Source: Nocardioides daphniae (GTDB lineage Bacteria; Actinomycetota; Actinomycetes; Propionibacteriales; Nocardioidaceae). Taken from it: a stretch of DNA of 64,000 nt. The translations under genes were made by a program, and so were the position numbers. Position 1 is the stretch's first letter. Each line of letters starts with the position of its first letter. The notes under the pieces are model-generated. The model ran no database searches and was not told where the DNA came from. It saw only the letters and a list, made by a program, of their open reading frames with translations. The stretch covers positions 3,494,817 through 3,558,816 of the forward strand of contig NZ_CP038462.1 of assembly GCF_004777465.1 (NCBI RefSeq). The letters are read 5' to 3'. Below are positions 54,632 through 63,547 of this stretch, piece after piece.

Positions 54632-55846
54632 GTGCGCCAGATCAAGCAGAGCAAGAAGTTGCAGAACGTCCGCTACGACGTGCGGGGTCCCATCCTCGTC
54701 GAGGCCCAGCGGCTGGAGGCCGAGGGCCACCGCATCCTCAAGCTCAACATCGGCAACACCGCGCCCTTCGGCTTCGAGGCGCCGCAGGCGATCCTCGCCG
54801 ACATGATCCACCACCTGCCGCACTCGACGGGCTACAGCGACTCGCGCGGCATCTGGTCGGCGCGCACCGCGGTGATGAACTACTACCAGTCGCACGGGCT
54901 GCGCGAGGTCGGCGTCGAGGACGTCTTCATCGGCAACGGTGTCTCCGAGCTGATCTCCATGGTGCTGCAGGCCTTCGTGGACGACGGCAACGAGATCCTG
55001 GTGCCGGCGCCCGACTACCCGCTGTGGACCGGCGCCGTCACGCTCTCCGGTGGTACGCCGGTGCACTACGTCTGCGACGAGGAGAACGACTGGAACCCCG
55101 ACCTCGCCGACATCGAGTCGAAGATCACCGAGAACACGCACGGCTTGGTGATCATCAACCCGAACAACCCCACGGGCGCGGTCTACAGCGAGGAGATCGT
55201 GAAGGGTCTGGTCGACATCGCACGCCGCCACGACCTGGTCATCTTCGCCGACGAGATCTACGAGAAGATCCTCTTCGAGGACGCCAAGCACCACCACGTC
55301 GCCACGTACGCCGGCGACGACGTCCTGGTGCTGACCTTCTCGGGCCTGTCGAAGGCCTACCGGGTCTGCGGCTACCGCGCCGGCTGGGTGATGATCTCCG
55401 GCCCCAAGGAGCTGGCCTCCGACTTCCTCGAGGGGCTCACCTTGATTGCCAACATGCGCATGTGCGCCAACGTGCCTGCGCAGCACGCCATCCAGACGGC
55501 GCTCGGCGGCTACCAGTCGATCGAGGAGTTCATCGGTCCCGGCGGTCGGTTCTACGAGCAGTCGATGCTCGCCCACCGTCTGCTCAACGAGATCCCGGGC
55601 GTCTCCAACGTGAAGCCGCGCGGCGCCCTCTACTGCTTCCCCCGCCTCGACCCCGAGGTCTACCAGATCGACGACGACCAGGAGTTTGTGCTCGACCTGC
55701 TGCGGGCGAAGAAGATCCTGGTCACGCACGGCAGCGGCTTCAACTGGCCGGCCCCCGACCACTTCCGGCTGGTGACCCTCCCGGACGCAGAGGTCCTGGA
55801 AGAGGCGATCGGTCGTATCGCGGACTTCCTCGCCACCCGGCGGTGA
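54632..55846 (+). CDS. Alanine-type aminotransferase (AlaA-like)
   Basis: A 404-residue PLP enzyme of class I/II. The family's opening RQIKQSKKLQNVRYDVRGPILVEA, the substrate loop LKLNIGNTAPFGFEAP, NPNNPTGAVY, and the PLP lysine in SGLSKAYRVCGYRAGW are present. Length and pattern match AlaA of Escherichia coli, which makes alanine from pyruvate and glutamate. Starts at GTG 54632. It precedes an acyltransferase gene on the same strand; no pathway link is visible. Confidence 0.9.
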   Translation: MRQIKQSKKLQNVRYDVRGPILVEAQRLEAEGHRILKLNIGNTAPFGFEAPQAILADMIHHLPHSTGYSDSRGIWSARTAVMNYYQSHGLREVGVEDVFIGNGVSELISMVLQAFVDDGNEILVPAPDYPLWTGAVTLSGGTPVHYVCDEENDWNPDLADIESKITENTHGLVIINPNNPTGAVYSEEIVKGLVDIARRHDLVIFADEIYEKILFEDAKHHHVATYAGDDVLVLTFSGLSKAYRVCGYRAGWVMISGPKELASDFLEGLTLIANMRMCANVPAQHAIQTALGGYQSIEEFIGPGGRFYEQSMLAHRLLNEIPGVSNVKPRGALYCFPRLDPEVYQIDDDQEFVLDLLRAKKILVTHGSGFNWPAPDHFRLVTLPDAEVLEEAIGRIADFLATRR

Positions 55847-55905
55847 GTCCGCTGCTCTAGGCTTCGGGCAGTCCCCCGTCCCGACTGCCAGGAGCTTCTT
55901 GCACC

Positions 55906-56691
55906 ATGCGTGACATCACCTATCCCCCGGTCATCCTGACCTGCAAGGCCTTGTTCAAGGCCCTGGGCCAGAAGATCACCATCACCGGGGCGGAGAACAT
56001 CCCACGCAGCGGTGGCGCCCTGATGGCGTACAACCACATCGGCTACGTCGACTTCGTCTACGGCGGCCTGGCGGCCCAGCCGGCCGGTGGACGCCTCGTG
56101 CGCTTCATGGCGAAGAAGGAGGTCTTCGACCACCCGGTCGGCGGACCGATCATGCGCTCGCTCCACCACATCCCCGTCGACCGCGGTGACGGCATCGCCT
56201 CCTTCCACCACGCCGTCGACTTCCTGAAGAAGGGTGAGCTGGTCGGCATCTTCCCGGAGGCGACCATCTCCCGGGCGATGGAGCTCAAGGAGTTCAAGAA
56301 CGGCGCCGTCCGCATCGCGGCCACCGCTGGCGTCCCGGTCATCCCCGTCGTGCTGTGGGGGACGCAGCTCATGATGACCAAGGACCACCCCAAGGACTTC
56401 AAGCGCGGCAAGCACATCCACATCAAGGTCGGCGAGCCCCTGATGTTCAACGGTGAGGACGCGAACGCTGACAACGCGGAGCTCCACCGCGTCATGACGG
56501 AGATGCTGGACGAGGTCATCGCTGGCTACCCGGCCGACCAGCAGCCGCCCGGCTCCTGGTGGCTGCCGGCTCGTCACGGCGGCGGTGCCCCCACGTTGGA
56601 GCGTGCTGCTGAGATGGACGCCGAGGAGAAGCGCGAGCGAGCCCGCCGCAAGGTGGAGAAGCGCGCGGCGAAGGCTCAGAAGAAGAAGTAG
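55906..56691 (+). CDS. 1-Acyl-sn-glycerol-3-phosphate acyltransferase family protein
   Basis: A 261-residue membrane-associated acyltransferase: catalytic NHIGYVD (NHx4D), substrate site RFMAKKEVFDHPVGG, and PEATIS (the EGTRS-like motif) followed by KNGAVRIAATAGVPVIPVVLWG. The basic C-terminal tail (ERARRKVEKRAAKAQKKK) may dock on the membrane. It transfers acyl chains in phospholipid synthesis or a related lipid. It ends 8 bases before the first parS site. Confidence 0.88.
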   Translation: MRDITYPPVILTCKALFKALGQKITITGAENIPRSGGALMAYNHIGYVDFVYGGLAAQPAGGRLVRFMAKKEVFDHPVGGPIMRSLHHIPVDRGDGIASFHHAVDFLKKGELVGIFPEATISRAMELKEFKNGAVRIAATAGVPVIPVVLWGTQLMMTKDHPKDFKRGKHIHIKVGEPLMFNGEDANADNAELHRVMTEMLDEVIAGYPADQQPPGSWWLPARHGGGAPTLERAAEMDAEEKRERARRKVEKRAAKAQKKK

Positions 56692-56699
56692 CGCTATTG

Positions 56700-56713
56700 G
56701 TTTCACGTGAAAC
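56700..56713. promoter_or_regulatory. parS site (perfect)
   Basis: GTTTCACGTGAAAC, the ParB-binding consensus, flanked by TTG and CAA so that symmetry extends to about 20 bp. Just after the acyltransferase gene. Confidence 0.95.
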
Positions 56714-57094
56714 CAAATGAGTCCTCTTGTCGAGTAATCGGCAAGGGGACTTGTCGTTTTGTCGACAATTGAGTCTCTACGGGTGCAGCGGGTCGTGCAG
56801 TCCAAGAGAGCACCGCGGGTCCCGCGGCCGCGGCGAGAAGTGGTTGGGGTCAGCGGGGGGTGGGATCAGTGGGTGACGTGACAGTGGTTGACGGGGGGCA
56901 GCCTCGAGCTTTGCGCCGGAGCCGGGTCATCAGTGCTCGGGTTCAGTCAGCCCCGGGCGCGTGTCCCCGTGGAACCGGTACGTGATCGCCCTGTTGTCGC
57001 GGGGCCTGGGTCACGGCTTCGATGGCACCGTGGACGCCGAAAACGGGTTTCCCTGCAGCGATCTGGGGTCGTACGCCGTTCGACGGGCGGATCA

Positions 57095-57125
57095 CCACTT
57101 CGCTCAAAATCGCTCTCACAGAACT
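57095..57125 (+). repeat. 31-bp element, copy 1 (near parS)
   Basis: Starts CCACTTCGCTCAAAATCGCT and ends CTCTCACAGAACT-type; it matches the inverted copy at 58861-58891 at 29 of 31 bases. Non-coding here. Confidence 0.85.
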
Positions 57126-57492
57126 CGCGCACGTAGCTCTACGGCTCCACCAAAACCGATATGTCGACATATTAATGAATGGTCTGGGACTGCCGAGCGA
57201 TGGGATCCCGTAGGGAACACCCCGGCCAGAGGGTGGAGCTGGTCCCTGACGCACCTCGGCGCGCGGCTGACCCCGGCTCCGTCCAGCCTGGGTCGGACTG
57301 CGACGGCAAGCCGGATTCTGATGAGTCACCACGTGGTGTGGTGGTCGCCGGACCGCGGCCAGGGAGATCGAGAGAGGAGTCGCGACTCGAAGACCGATGA
57401 GGAGCCTGGTAGTGCCCCTGGCTGCATCGGTACGAGGCTGATCGCCTGCCGCCCGGCCAGGTGGTCGCCGGGTCGCTGCTCCTCGGGCAACC

Positions 57493-57506
57493 GTTCCACG
57501 TGAAAC
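57493..57506. promoter_or_regulatory. parS site (one mismatch)
   Basis: GTTCCACGTGAAAC; one change from the consensus GTTTCACGTGAAAC. Confidence 0.85.
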
Positions 57507-57872
57507 ACGACCGCCACCCCACGCCTGCCAGTTGGCGTCGGGGCGACACAGTCTCGTTCGGGACGAGGCTTCAGCCGCGCGCTCCTCGCGCCGCTGCAGG
57601 ACGACCACCTGGACCCCGAGTCGCTCACGTTGGTGCGGTAGCGCACGAGGACCGTACCCCGCCCGTCGCACTCACCTCGGGTGTGCACGACGGGCCGCTC
57701 GCCCTAGACGGAGACCTTTCCGCCAAATTCCTGGACCTCCTGGACGGGCACCGGCCCACGGTCCTCGTCCTCGTTGTGCTCGATGAGGGCGGCGCGCCCA
57801 GACGGTCCTCGAGGCGGTAGGACTGGCGTTGCTCCAGCTCCCACGCCACGCGGGGCAACGAGGGCGACTGAC

Positions 57873-57886
57873 GTTTCACGTGAAAC
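57873..57886. promoter_or_regulatory. parS site (perfect)
   Basis: GTTTCACGTGAAAC, 123 bases beyond the 3' end of parB. Confidence 0.95.
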
Positions 57887-57959
57887 GCGGCGCGACCCAC
57901 GCCGTGGACACACACCCGGATACAACTGTCCGCCTACCCAGCACACGGGGAAAGAAGAG

Positions 57960-57987
57960 CGGGCCGGCTGCACCTGCAACCGGCCCG
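57960..57987 (-). terminator. Terminator of the parA-parB operon
   Basis: CGGGCCGG (57960-57967) pairs with CCGGCCCG (57980-57987), with an inner TGCA/TGCA pair. In the minus direction it is followed by GCTCTTCTTTCCCC. It lies 22 bases after the parB stop. Confidence 0.85.
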
Positions 57988-58008
57988 TCCACTGGTTCTC
58001 TTTCACGC

Positions 58009-59058
58009 TCAGATGGCGCGATCCTCACGATTGCGCGGGTCCATGAGCGTCATGATGCGCTGCAAGTCGTCCATGGAGGCGAACTCAACCGTGATCTTGC
58101 CCTTGGAGCGACCCAGATCCACCTTCACACGCGTCTCAAAGCGATCTGAGAGCCGATCAGCGAGCTCGGCGAGCCCGGGTGCCGTGGGCTTCTTCCGACG
58201 CGCCACACGCTCGGGACGGCCGTGGTCACCCATGGCCACGATCTCCTCGAGTGCCCGCACACTGATGACCTCGGCGACCACACGCTGTGCCAGCCGGTCC
58301 TGCGTCTCGGAGTCGTCAACAGCCAGGAGAGCGCGGGCGTGACCTGCGGACAGCACCCCGGCAGCCACGCGTCGCTGCACAGCGGGACTCAACTTCAAGA
58401 GGCGGAGGGTGTTGCTGATCTGCGGCCGTGAACGCCCGATGCGTTGAGCCAGCTCGTCATGCGTGCAGCCGAAGTCCTCGAGGAGCTGGCCGTACGCCGC
58501 AGCCTCCTCCAAAGGATTGAGTTGCGAACGGTGAAGGTTCTCCAGGAGCGCGTCGCGAAGCATGTCCGCGTCCTCGGTCTCACGCACGATCGCCGGAATG
58601 GTCTCCAGACCGGCTTCCTGCGATGCACGCCAGCGCCGCTCACCCATGATGAGCTCGTACTCGTCGTCACCCGCAGGGCGTACGACGATCGGCTGCAGCA
58701 GTCCGATCTCCTTGATGGAGTGCACCAGCTCAGCAAGCGCCTCCTCCTCGAAGACCTGCCGCGGCTGCCACTGGTTCGGGCGCACCTGTCCGATCGGCAG
58801 CTCCCGGAAGTAGGCACCGGCAACCGGGAGAGCGTCGGTGGCTTCGGAGGCTACAGAACCAGTTCTGTCAGAGCGATTTTGAGCGGAGTGGGTTTCGGCG
58901 CCGCGGGCGCCATTGGCCCCAGAATCCGGCGTGGAGAACGCAGATTCGGGGGTCTCACCGACCTCCCTCGGGGCCGGCGCCGGGCTGGTGGGGATCAAGG
59001 CCCCCAGGCCACGGCCCAGGCCTCGACGCGTCGGGGGACGGCTGCTCGGGTTGCTCAT
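58009..59058 (-). CDS. parB: Chromosome-partitioning protein ParB
   Basis: A 349-residue CTPase that loads at parS and spreads to form the partition complex. Residues ~85-180 hold the CTP/spreading domain ([50 protein letters not shown]), then the HTH ([23 protein letters not shown]) and the C-terminal dimer domain. The disordered N-terminal linker (res ~20-75) includes a segment encoded by the 31-bp repeat. It overlaps parA by ATGA and ends at a strong terminator. Confidence 0.97.
   Translation of the reverse strand: MSNPSSRPPTRRGLGRGLGALIPTSPAPAPREVGETPESAFSTPDSGANGARGAETHSAQNRSDRTGSVASEATDALPVAGAYFRELPIGQVRPNQWQPRQVFEEEALAELVHSIKEIGLLQPIVVRPAGDDEYELIMGERRWRASQEAGLETIPAIVRETEDADMLRDALLENLHRSQLNPLEEAAAYGQLLEDFGCTHDELAQRIGRSRPQISNTLRLLKLSPAVQRRVAAGVLSAGHARALLAVDDSETQDRLAQRVVAEVISVRALEEIVAMGDHGRPERVARRKKPTAPGLAELADRLSDRFETRVKVDLGRSKGKITVEFASMDDLQRIMTLMDPRNREDRAI
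58861..58891 (-). repeat. 31-bp element, copy 2 (inside parB)
   Basis: Inverted relative to 57095-57125, with 29 of 31 bases identical. It encodes part of the ParB linker ([10 protein letters not shown]). Next to it, ACAGAAC-CA-GTTCTGT forms a 7-bp inverted repeat (58853-58868). Confidence 0.85.
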
Positions 59059-60221
59059 GACGTGGGTGCTCCCTTCGTGGCGATCTCGCGTGCCGCCTCC
59101 AAGTAGGAGAGGGCGCCGGGCGAGGCCGGGTCGTACGTCATCACGGTCTGGCTGTACGACGGCGCCTCGGAGACACGCACCGATCGCGGAACCATCGTCT
59201 TGAGGACCGTGTCGCCAAAGTGGTCGCGAACCTCGCTGGCCACGTTGGCGGCCAGTCGGGTGCGAGCGTCGTACATCGTGAGGAGGATGGTGGAGACGCT
59301 GAGCCGCTGGTTCAGGTGGGCGCGCACCATCTCCACGGTTTCGAGCAGCTGGCCGAGACCCTCCAGGGCGTAGTACTCAGCCTGGATCGGGATCATCATC
59401 TCCTCACCCGCCACGAGGGCGTTGAGGGTGAGGAGGCCCAGCGACGGCGGGCAGTCCACGAAGACGAAGTCGAAGCGCTCGGGACCGACATCGGCGGCGG
59501 TGCCCACCAACGGGTGCGCCTGGATCGCCTTGTGGAGCCGGCTCTCACGGGCCACCACGGACACCAGCTCGATCTCGGCGCCGGCCAGGTCGATGGTCGC
59601 CGGGACGACCTTGAGGTTCGGCAGCTCAGGGCAGTCCGTGATGACGTCGGTCAGGGCCGCTCCGTCGACCAGCAGGTCGTACGTCGACGGCGTGCCGCGA
59701 CGGTGGTCCACGTTGAGGGCCGTCGACGCGTTTCCCTGCGGATCGAGGTCGATCACCAGGACGCGCTGCCCGAGCTGCGAGAGGGCCGCGGCCAGGTTGA
59801 CCGTGCTGGTGGTCTTGCCGACTCCACCCTTCTGGTTCGCTACGACCATGACGCGCGTCTTGTCGGGACGAGGCGGGGCGTTCTTCACCAGGTGCCCGTG
59901 ACGGGCCAGGACGACGTGCTCCGCTGCCCTGGCGAGGGGGGTGCTGTCGTCGTACGGCGTGCTCCCCGAAGCAGCGATGTCCGCCGCCGTGCGGAACTTG
60001 GTTCCACGTGAAACAGCGCGTTCGGAACCGGTGGGCTCGTTGCTCGACAAGTCGTTCGCTCCTGTGAGGGTGGCGGAGGGGGTGAGTGGCTCCGGGGGCA
60101 TGGAAGCAGGGGGCAAGGGCCCGACAATGAGCGCGTCGTACGGATCGGCGACGGGGGCTACGCGCCGCTCGGCCAGGTCCTGGCCAGAGACGGGAGTCAG
60201 CGGCGAGGACAAGACGTCCAC
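59055..60221 (-). CDS. parA: Chromosome-partitioning ATPase ParA
   Basis: A 388-residue MinD/ParA ATPase that positions ParB-parS complexes. Deviant Walker [31 protein letters not shown], and [15 protein letters not shown] are intact. About 120 residues precede the ATPase domain, longer than usual; they contain a parS site in coding DNA (60001-60014). The true start may be later than GTG 60221, for example the ATG near 60101. It overlaps parB by 4 bases. Confidence 0.95.
   Translation of the reverse strand: MDVLSSPLTPVSGQDLAERRVAPVADPYDALIVGPLPPASMPPEPLTPSATLTGANDLSSNEPTGSERAVSRGTKFRTAADIAASGSTPYDDSTPLARAAEHVVLARHGHLVKNAPPRPDKTRVMVVANQKGGVGKTTSTVNLAAALSQLGQRVLVIDLDPQGNASTALNVDHRRGTPSTYDLLVDGAALTDVITDCPELPNLKVVPATIDLAGAEIELVSVVARESRLHKAIQAHPLVGTAADVGPERFDFVFVDCPPSLGLLTLNALVAGEEMMIPIQAEYYALEGLGQLLETVEMVRAHLNQRLSVSTILLTMYDARTRLAANVASEVRDHFGDTVLKTMVPRSVRVSEAPSYSQTVMTYDPASPGALSYLEAAREIATKGAPTS
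60001..60014. promoter_or_regulatory. parS site (one mismatch) inside parA
   Basis: GTTCCACGTGAAAC, encoding SRGTK-type residues of the ParA N-terminal extension. Confidence 0.85.
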
Positions 60222-60233
60222 CAGGTGCCGGGC

Positions 60234-60247
60234 GTTTCACGTGAAAC
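60234..60247. promoter_or_regulatory. parS site (perfect) upstream of parA
   Basis: GTTTCACGTGAAAC, 12 bases before the annotated parA start, so ParB bound here could influence parAB expression. Confidence 0.95.
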
Positions 60248-60305
60248 AGCGGGTGACGAAGCGAGATCCGAGTGCCGGGTCTCCGCCCCTCGGAAATCGC
60301 CATCC

Positions 60306-60370
60306 TGTGGATAACTTCGGGACAACTGTGGAGAGTCACGCTCAGACGAGGTGATTTCGTCGGTGGATAA
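60306..60370. promoter_or_regulatory. DnaA boxes between parA and rsmG
   Basis: An exact box TGTGGATAA at 60306-60314 and a one-mismatch copy GGTGGATAA at 60362-60370, in the 252-base gap that carries the parAB promoter. The rest of the gap shows no gene. Confidence 0.6.
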
Positions 60371-60473
60371 CTCTGGGGGCATCGCGGGTGACTTCTCGTC
60401 CCGATCCACGACGTCTCCCCTCGGCAAGTGGTTTGGTGCAGGTCCGTGTCTGCTGTCGGCCCATGCTCGCACG

Positions 60474-61199
60474 TCACCGGCGGCGTCGCTTGGCCTTGCT
60501 CTTCGATCCTGTGGACGAGGCAGACTTGCCACGGATCAGGTGCAACGGTAGCGCGGAGGGATCGGCCCACGAAACCCTGACGGCGTACGTGGGGGACTCG
60601 AGGACGTCGGTGCCCAGCTCCACCACCACGGGCTCGTCGCACCTGAATTTCTCCAGCGTGGGTCGGGCGTTCTCGATCTCGTCCGCGATCGACGATCCCT
60701 TCAGCGCCAACAGCTCACCCTCGGGCGCGACGAGGGGCATCGACCACTCGAGCAGGCGGTCCAGGGGGGCCACTGCCCGCGACGTCACCATGTCGAACGT
60801 GCGACTGCCGTGCAGGGCATCAGCCCGGCCTCGCACCACCTCGACGTTGTCCAGCCCCAACGCCTCCACGACCTCGTCGAGGAACGTCGTACGCCGCAGC
60901 AACGGCTCCACGAGGGTGACCTTCAGGTCAGGGCGGACGATGGCCACCACCATGCCGGGAAGTCCGGCACCTGTCCCCACGTCACACAAGGTGATCCCCT
61001 CGGGGACCACGGTGCTGAGAATCGCGGAGTTGGCGATGTGGCGGTCCCACAGCCGCGGTACCTCACGCGGACCGATGAGGCCACGTACGACGCCGTCGGT
61101 CGCAAGCATGGCGGCGTACTGCTCGAGCAGGGGGAGGCGCTCAGACGCACACACCCCCCGTACCGACTCCGGAGGGGAAGGCAAGGGGGGTGTGTCCAT
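60474..61199 (-). CDS. rsmG: 16S rRNA (guanine-N7) methyltransferase RsmG
   Basis: A 241-residue SAM-dependent enzyme that methylates the 530 loop of 16S rRNA. SAM site LCDVGTGAGLPGMVVAIVRPDLKVTLVEPLLRR, GPREVPRLWDRHIANSAIL and VTSRAVAPLDRLLEWSMPL are present, and a basic tail (KSKAKRRRR) ends it. Also known as gidB; loss gives low-level streptomycin resistance in other bacteria. It lies between jag and parA as in all actinobacteria. Confidence 0.96.
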   Translation of the reverse strand: MDTPPLPSPPESVRGVCASERLPLLEQYAAMLATDGVVRGLIGPREVPRLWDRHIANSAILSTVVPEGITLCDVGTGAGLPGMVVAIVRPDLKVTLVEPLLRRTTFLDEVVEALGLDNVEVVRGRADALHGSRTFDMVTSRAVAPLDRLLEWSMPLVAPEGELLALKGSSIADEIENARPTLEKFRCDEPVVVELGTDVLESPTYAVRVSWADPSALPLHLIRGKSASSTGSKSKAKRRRR

Positions 61200-61209
61200 A
61201 AGCCCTAGT

Positions 61210-61223
61210 GTTTCACGTGAAAC
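61210..61223. promoter_or_regulatory. parS site (perfect) between jag and rsmG
   Basis: GTTTCACGTGAAAC, located in the 41-base gap between jag and rsmG. Confidence 0.95.
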
Positions 61224-61240
61224 ACGGGGAGGCGAAGCGA

Positions 61241-61768
61241 CTACGAGGCAGGCAGGATGACCACGCGACGGCGGGGCTCCACGCCCTCCGACTCGGAGAC
61301 CAGGCCAGCGGCGGTCACCTCGTCGTGGACGACCTTGCGCTCGAAGGACGTCATCGGGTCGAGCGAGACCTTCTGACCGGTCTCCCGGACCTGGGCAATC
61401 AGACGCGCCGCCAGCTCGACCAGCTCCTCGCGCTTCTTCGCGCGGTAGCCGGAGATGTCCAGCATCAGGCGCGAGCGCTCGCCAGTCTCACGGTAGACGG
61501 CCAGACGGGTCAGCTCCTGGAGCGCGTCGAGGACCTCGCCGTTGCTGCCGACCAGCATCGACAGGTCGGCACCGACGATGGAGACCGATGCGCGGTCGCC
61601 GTCGACGTCCATGTCCAGGTCGCCGTCCAGGTCGGCGATGTCGAGGAGCTCCTCCAGGTAGTCGGCGGCGATGTCGCCCTCCGCCTCCAGGCGCTCCACC
61701 TTGCTGGGTCGCGGAGCCTCCGCTACCACGGTGCCCTCGTTGGGGGCGTCGTTCTGGGTCTCGCTCAC
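61241..61768 (-). CDS. jag: Jag/KhpB RNA-binding protein (KH and R3H domains)
   Basis: A 175-residue RNA-binding protein: an acidic N-terminus (ETQNDAPNEG), a KH domain (VSIVGADLSMLVGSNGEVLDALQELTRLAVYRETG) and an R3H domain (LAARLIAQVRETGQKVSLDPMTSFERKVVHDEV). GTG 61768 has AGGAGA upstream, so the longer frame reaching back to 61933 is not used. It follows yidC by 55 bases in the same operon; the family helps regulate cell-wall synthesis and cell division in Gram-positives. Confidence 0.93.
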   Translation of the reverse strand: MSETQNDAPNEGTVVAEAPRPSKVERLEAEGDIAADYLEELLDIADLDGDLDMDVDGDRASVSIVGADLSMLVGSNGEVLDALQELTRLAVYRETGERSRLMLDISGYRAKKREELVELAARLIAQVRETGQKVSLDPMTSFERKVVHDEVTAAGLVSESEGVEPRRRVVILPAS

Positions 61769-61823
61769 AACTTCTCCTGCTGCGTAGGGAAAGGGTGGCG
61801 CCGCGGCGCCACGGAAATCTGGG

Positions 61824-62783
61824 TCAGCTCTTCTTCCGCTGCGAGCGCGTCTGGCGCTTCGGCTGCTGGCGAGCGGGCTTGTGGGTGACGTCGGGGGCCT
61901 CGACGACCTGCTCGGGGGCTGCCTCGGGCGCACCCTTGCGGATGCCCTTGCGAGCAGCCTTGGCGTCGTCGCGGGCCTGCTTGGCGGTCGCCGCGGGGGT
62001 GCCGGGCGCCGGGTTGTTCCGGATCACGTAGAACTGCTGACCCATGGTCCACAGGTTCGAGACGGTCCAGTAGATGAGGACGCCGATGGGGAAGGCGATG
62101 CCACCCACACCGAAGACGACGGGAAGCACGTAGAGCAGCATCTTCTGCTGCTGGGCGTAGGGACCGCTCAGGGCGTCGGCCGGCATGTTCTTGGCCATCA
62201 GCTGGCGCTGGGTCATGAAGGTGGTGGCCGTCATGGCGAGCACCAGGATGATGGCCACGACGACGACCGCGACGCTGCCGCCGCCACCGAGGTTGCCGAG
62301 GAAGGTCTCGGAGATCGGCACGCTGCCGAAGAGCTTGGCCTCACCGAACTGCTCGGCCAGCTTCTCCGTCAGGACACCACGCGACTCACCGTGCGAGGCA
62401 CGATCGAGCAGGCGGAAGAGCGCCAGGAAGATCGGCATCTGGATGAGGATCGGCAGGCAGGAGGCGAACGGGTTGGTCCCGGCCTCCTTGTAGAGGTTCA
62501 TCGTCTCCTGCGCGAGACGCTCCCGGTCGTGGCCGTACTTCTTCTGCAGCTCCCGGACCTTGGGCTGGATCAGCTGCATGTTGCGGCTGGACTTGATCTG
62601 CTTCACGAAGAGCGGGATCAGCGCAGCGCGGATGACGACGGTGAGGCCGATGATGGAGAGCACCCAGGCGGCACCGCTGTCCGGAGCGAGCACGGTGCTG
62701 AAGAGCTTGTGGAAGCCAACCAGCACCACGGAGATGATGTAGTAGAGCGGCGCCATGATCGCGCTGCCGATGTCGCCGAACAC
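61824..62783 (-). CDS. yidC: Membrane protein insertase YidC
   Basis: A 319-residue Oxa1-type insertase with five helices: AAPLYYIISVVLVGFHKLF-like first helix, IGLTVVIRAALIPLFVKQIKSSRNMQLIQP with the helical hairpin, NPFASCLPILIQMPIFLALFRL, and two C-terminal helices, then a basic tail that docks ribosomes (RQQPKRQTRSQRKKS). Start is GTG 62783, directly after the yidD stop. Part of the conserved rpmH-rnpA-yidD-yidC-jag operon. Confidence 0.97.
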   Translation of the reverse strand: MFGDIGSAIMAPLYYIISVVLVGFHKLFSTVLAPDSGAAWVLSIIGLTVVIRAALIPLFVKQIKSSRNMQLIQPKVRELQKKYGHDRERLAQETMNLYKEAGTNPFASCLPILIQMPIFLALFRLLDRASHGESRGVLTEKLAEQFGEAKLFGSVPISETFLGNLGGGGSVAVVVVAIILVLAMTATTFMTQRQLMAKNMPADALSGPYAQQQKMLLYVLPVVFGVGGIAFPIGVLIYWTVSNLWTMGQQFYVIRNNPAPGTPAATAKQARDDAKAARKGIRKGAPEAAPEQVVEAPDVTHKPARQQPKRQTRSQRKKS

Positions 62784-63032
62784 TCAAGCTCCTCGAGTTG
62801 GGGTGGAGTCCGCGCTGGTGCGGGGTGGAACTGGGTCGTAGCCGCCGGCGGCCCACGGGTGGCACCGACTCAGTCGGCGCACGGCAAGCCAGGAGCCCTT
62901 GAGGCTCCCATACTCGCGCACCGCGTCAAGTGCGTACGCCGAACAGCTGGGGTGGTAGCGGCACACCTGGCCGTAGAGCGGGCTGATGAAGGTCCGGTAC
63001 AGCTTCAGGAACCCGATCAGCAGGTGCTTCAC
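62784..63032 (-). CDS. yidD: Membrane protein insertion efficiency factor YidD
   Basis: An 82-residue protein assisting YidC: FLKLYRTFISPLYGQVCRYHPSCSAYALDAVREYG, with the family's CRYxPSCSxY core and a following SCHPWxxGGYDPVP. GTG 63032 overlaps the rnpA stop (GTGA). Complete. Confidence 0.96.
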   Translation of the reverse strand: MKHLLIGFLKLYRTFISPLYGQVCRYHPSCSAYALDAVREYGSLKGSWLAVRRLSRCHPWAAGGYDPVPPRTSADSTPTRGA

Positions 63033-63378
63033 GACGGCGACCCGGCGGGCTGCAGGCGGACGAGCCCCTTCGTGAGGTCACCCTTGAGGGTCGCGTACGA
63101 CGCCTCGGCTGCGGCCGGGTTGGCACGGACCACGAGGACACCACGACCCGGGAGCTCCTGGAGGTGCTCCCGGGTCAGGTGACGAAGTCGTCGCTGCACG
63201 CGATTGCGGACCACGGCGTTTCCCACTGCCTTGCTCACCACGAAGCCCACCTGCGACGAGTCGATGCCGTCGTCGGCGAGCCAGTGGAGGACCACGGTGC
63301 GGCTGCCGGTGCGGCGCCCCGCCTGACCGCCTGCCGAAAGCCGGAACTCTCGGTCAGACGATGGCGACGCGGCAGCAC
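63029..63378 (-). CDS. rnpA: Ribonuclease P protein component (frameshifted)
   Basis: A ~117-codon protein that assists RNase P RNA in trimming tRNA 5' ends. The core VGFVVSKAVGNAVVRNRVQRRLRHL holds the RNR motif. The N-terminus starts at GTG 63378 (LPRRHRLTESSGFRQAVRRG) and joins the core after one missing G in a run near 63318, giving VRRGRRTGSRTVVLHWLADDG. Without that base only the last 88 residues would be read. It lies between rpmH and yidD. Confidence 0.93.
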
Positions 63379-63409
63379 GGAGTCCCGCTCAGTGGGCCGA
63401 GGTCGGCCC

Positions 63410-63547
63410 TCAGACCGTGAGGCTGCTGCGGCCCTTGCGGCGGCGCGCCGACAGGATGGCGCGGCCGGCGCGAGTGCGCATGCGCAGGCGGAAACCGTGC
63501 ACCTTGTGACGGCGACGGTTGTTCGGCTGGTACGTACGCTTGCTCAC
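63410..63547 (-). CDS. rpmH: 50S ribosomal protein L34
   Basis: A 45-residue basic ribosomal protein: [22 protein letters not shown], then [20 protein letters not shown]. Start is GTG 63547. It is the first gene of the operon reading away from the origin; in actinobacteria dnaA follows divergently, and would start beyond the window. Confidence 0.97.
   Translation of the reverse strand: MSKRTYQPNNRRRHKVHGFRLRMRTRAGRAILSARRRKGRSSLTV

Larger units (their letters stand above)
56714..58008. other. 1.3-kb gene-poor region with parS sites
   Basis: No convincing gene. Holds parS at 57493 and 57873, a G-run-rich part (56840-56900), a 31-bp element at 57095-57125 repeated in parB, and an AT-rich patch near 57160-57180. 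On the minus strand 57704-57900 two frames together read WELEQRQSYRLEDRLG then AALIEHNEDEDRGPVPVQEV, possibly a short broken gene. Local base use is less coding-like than in the flanks. Confidence 0.5.
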
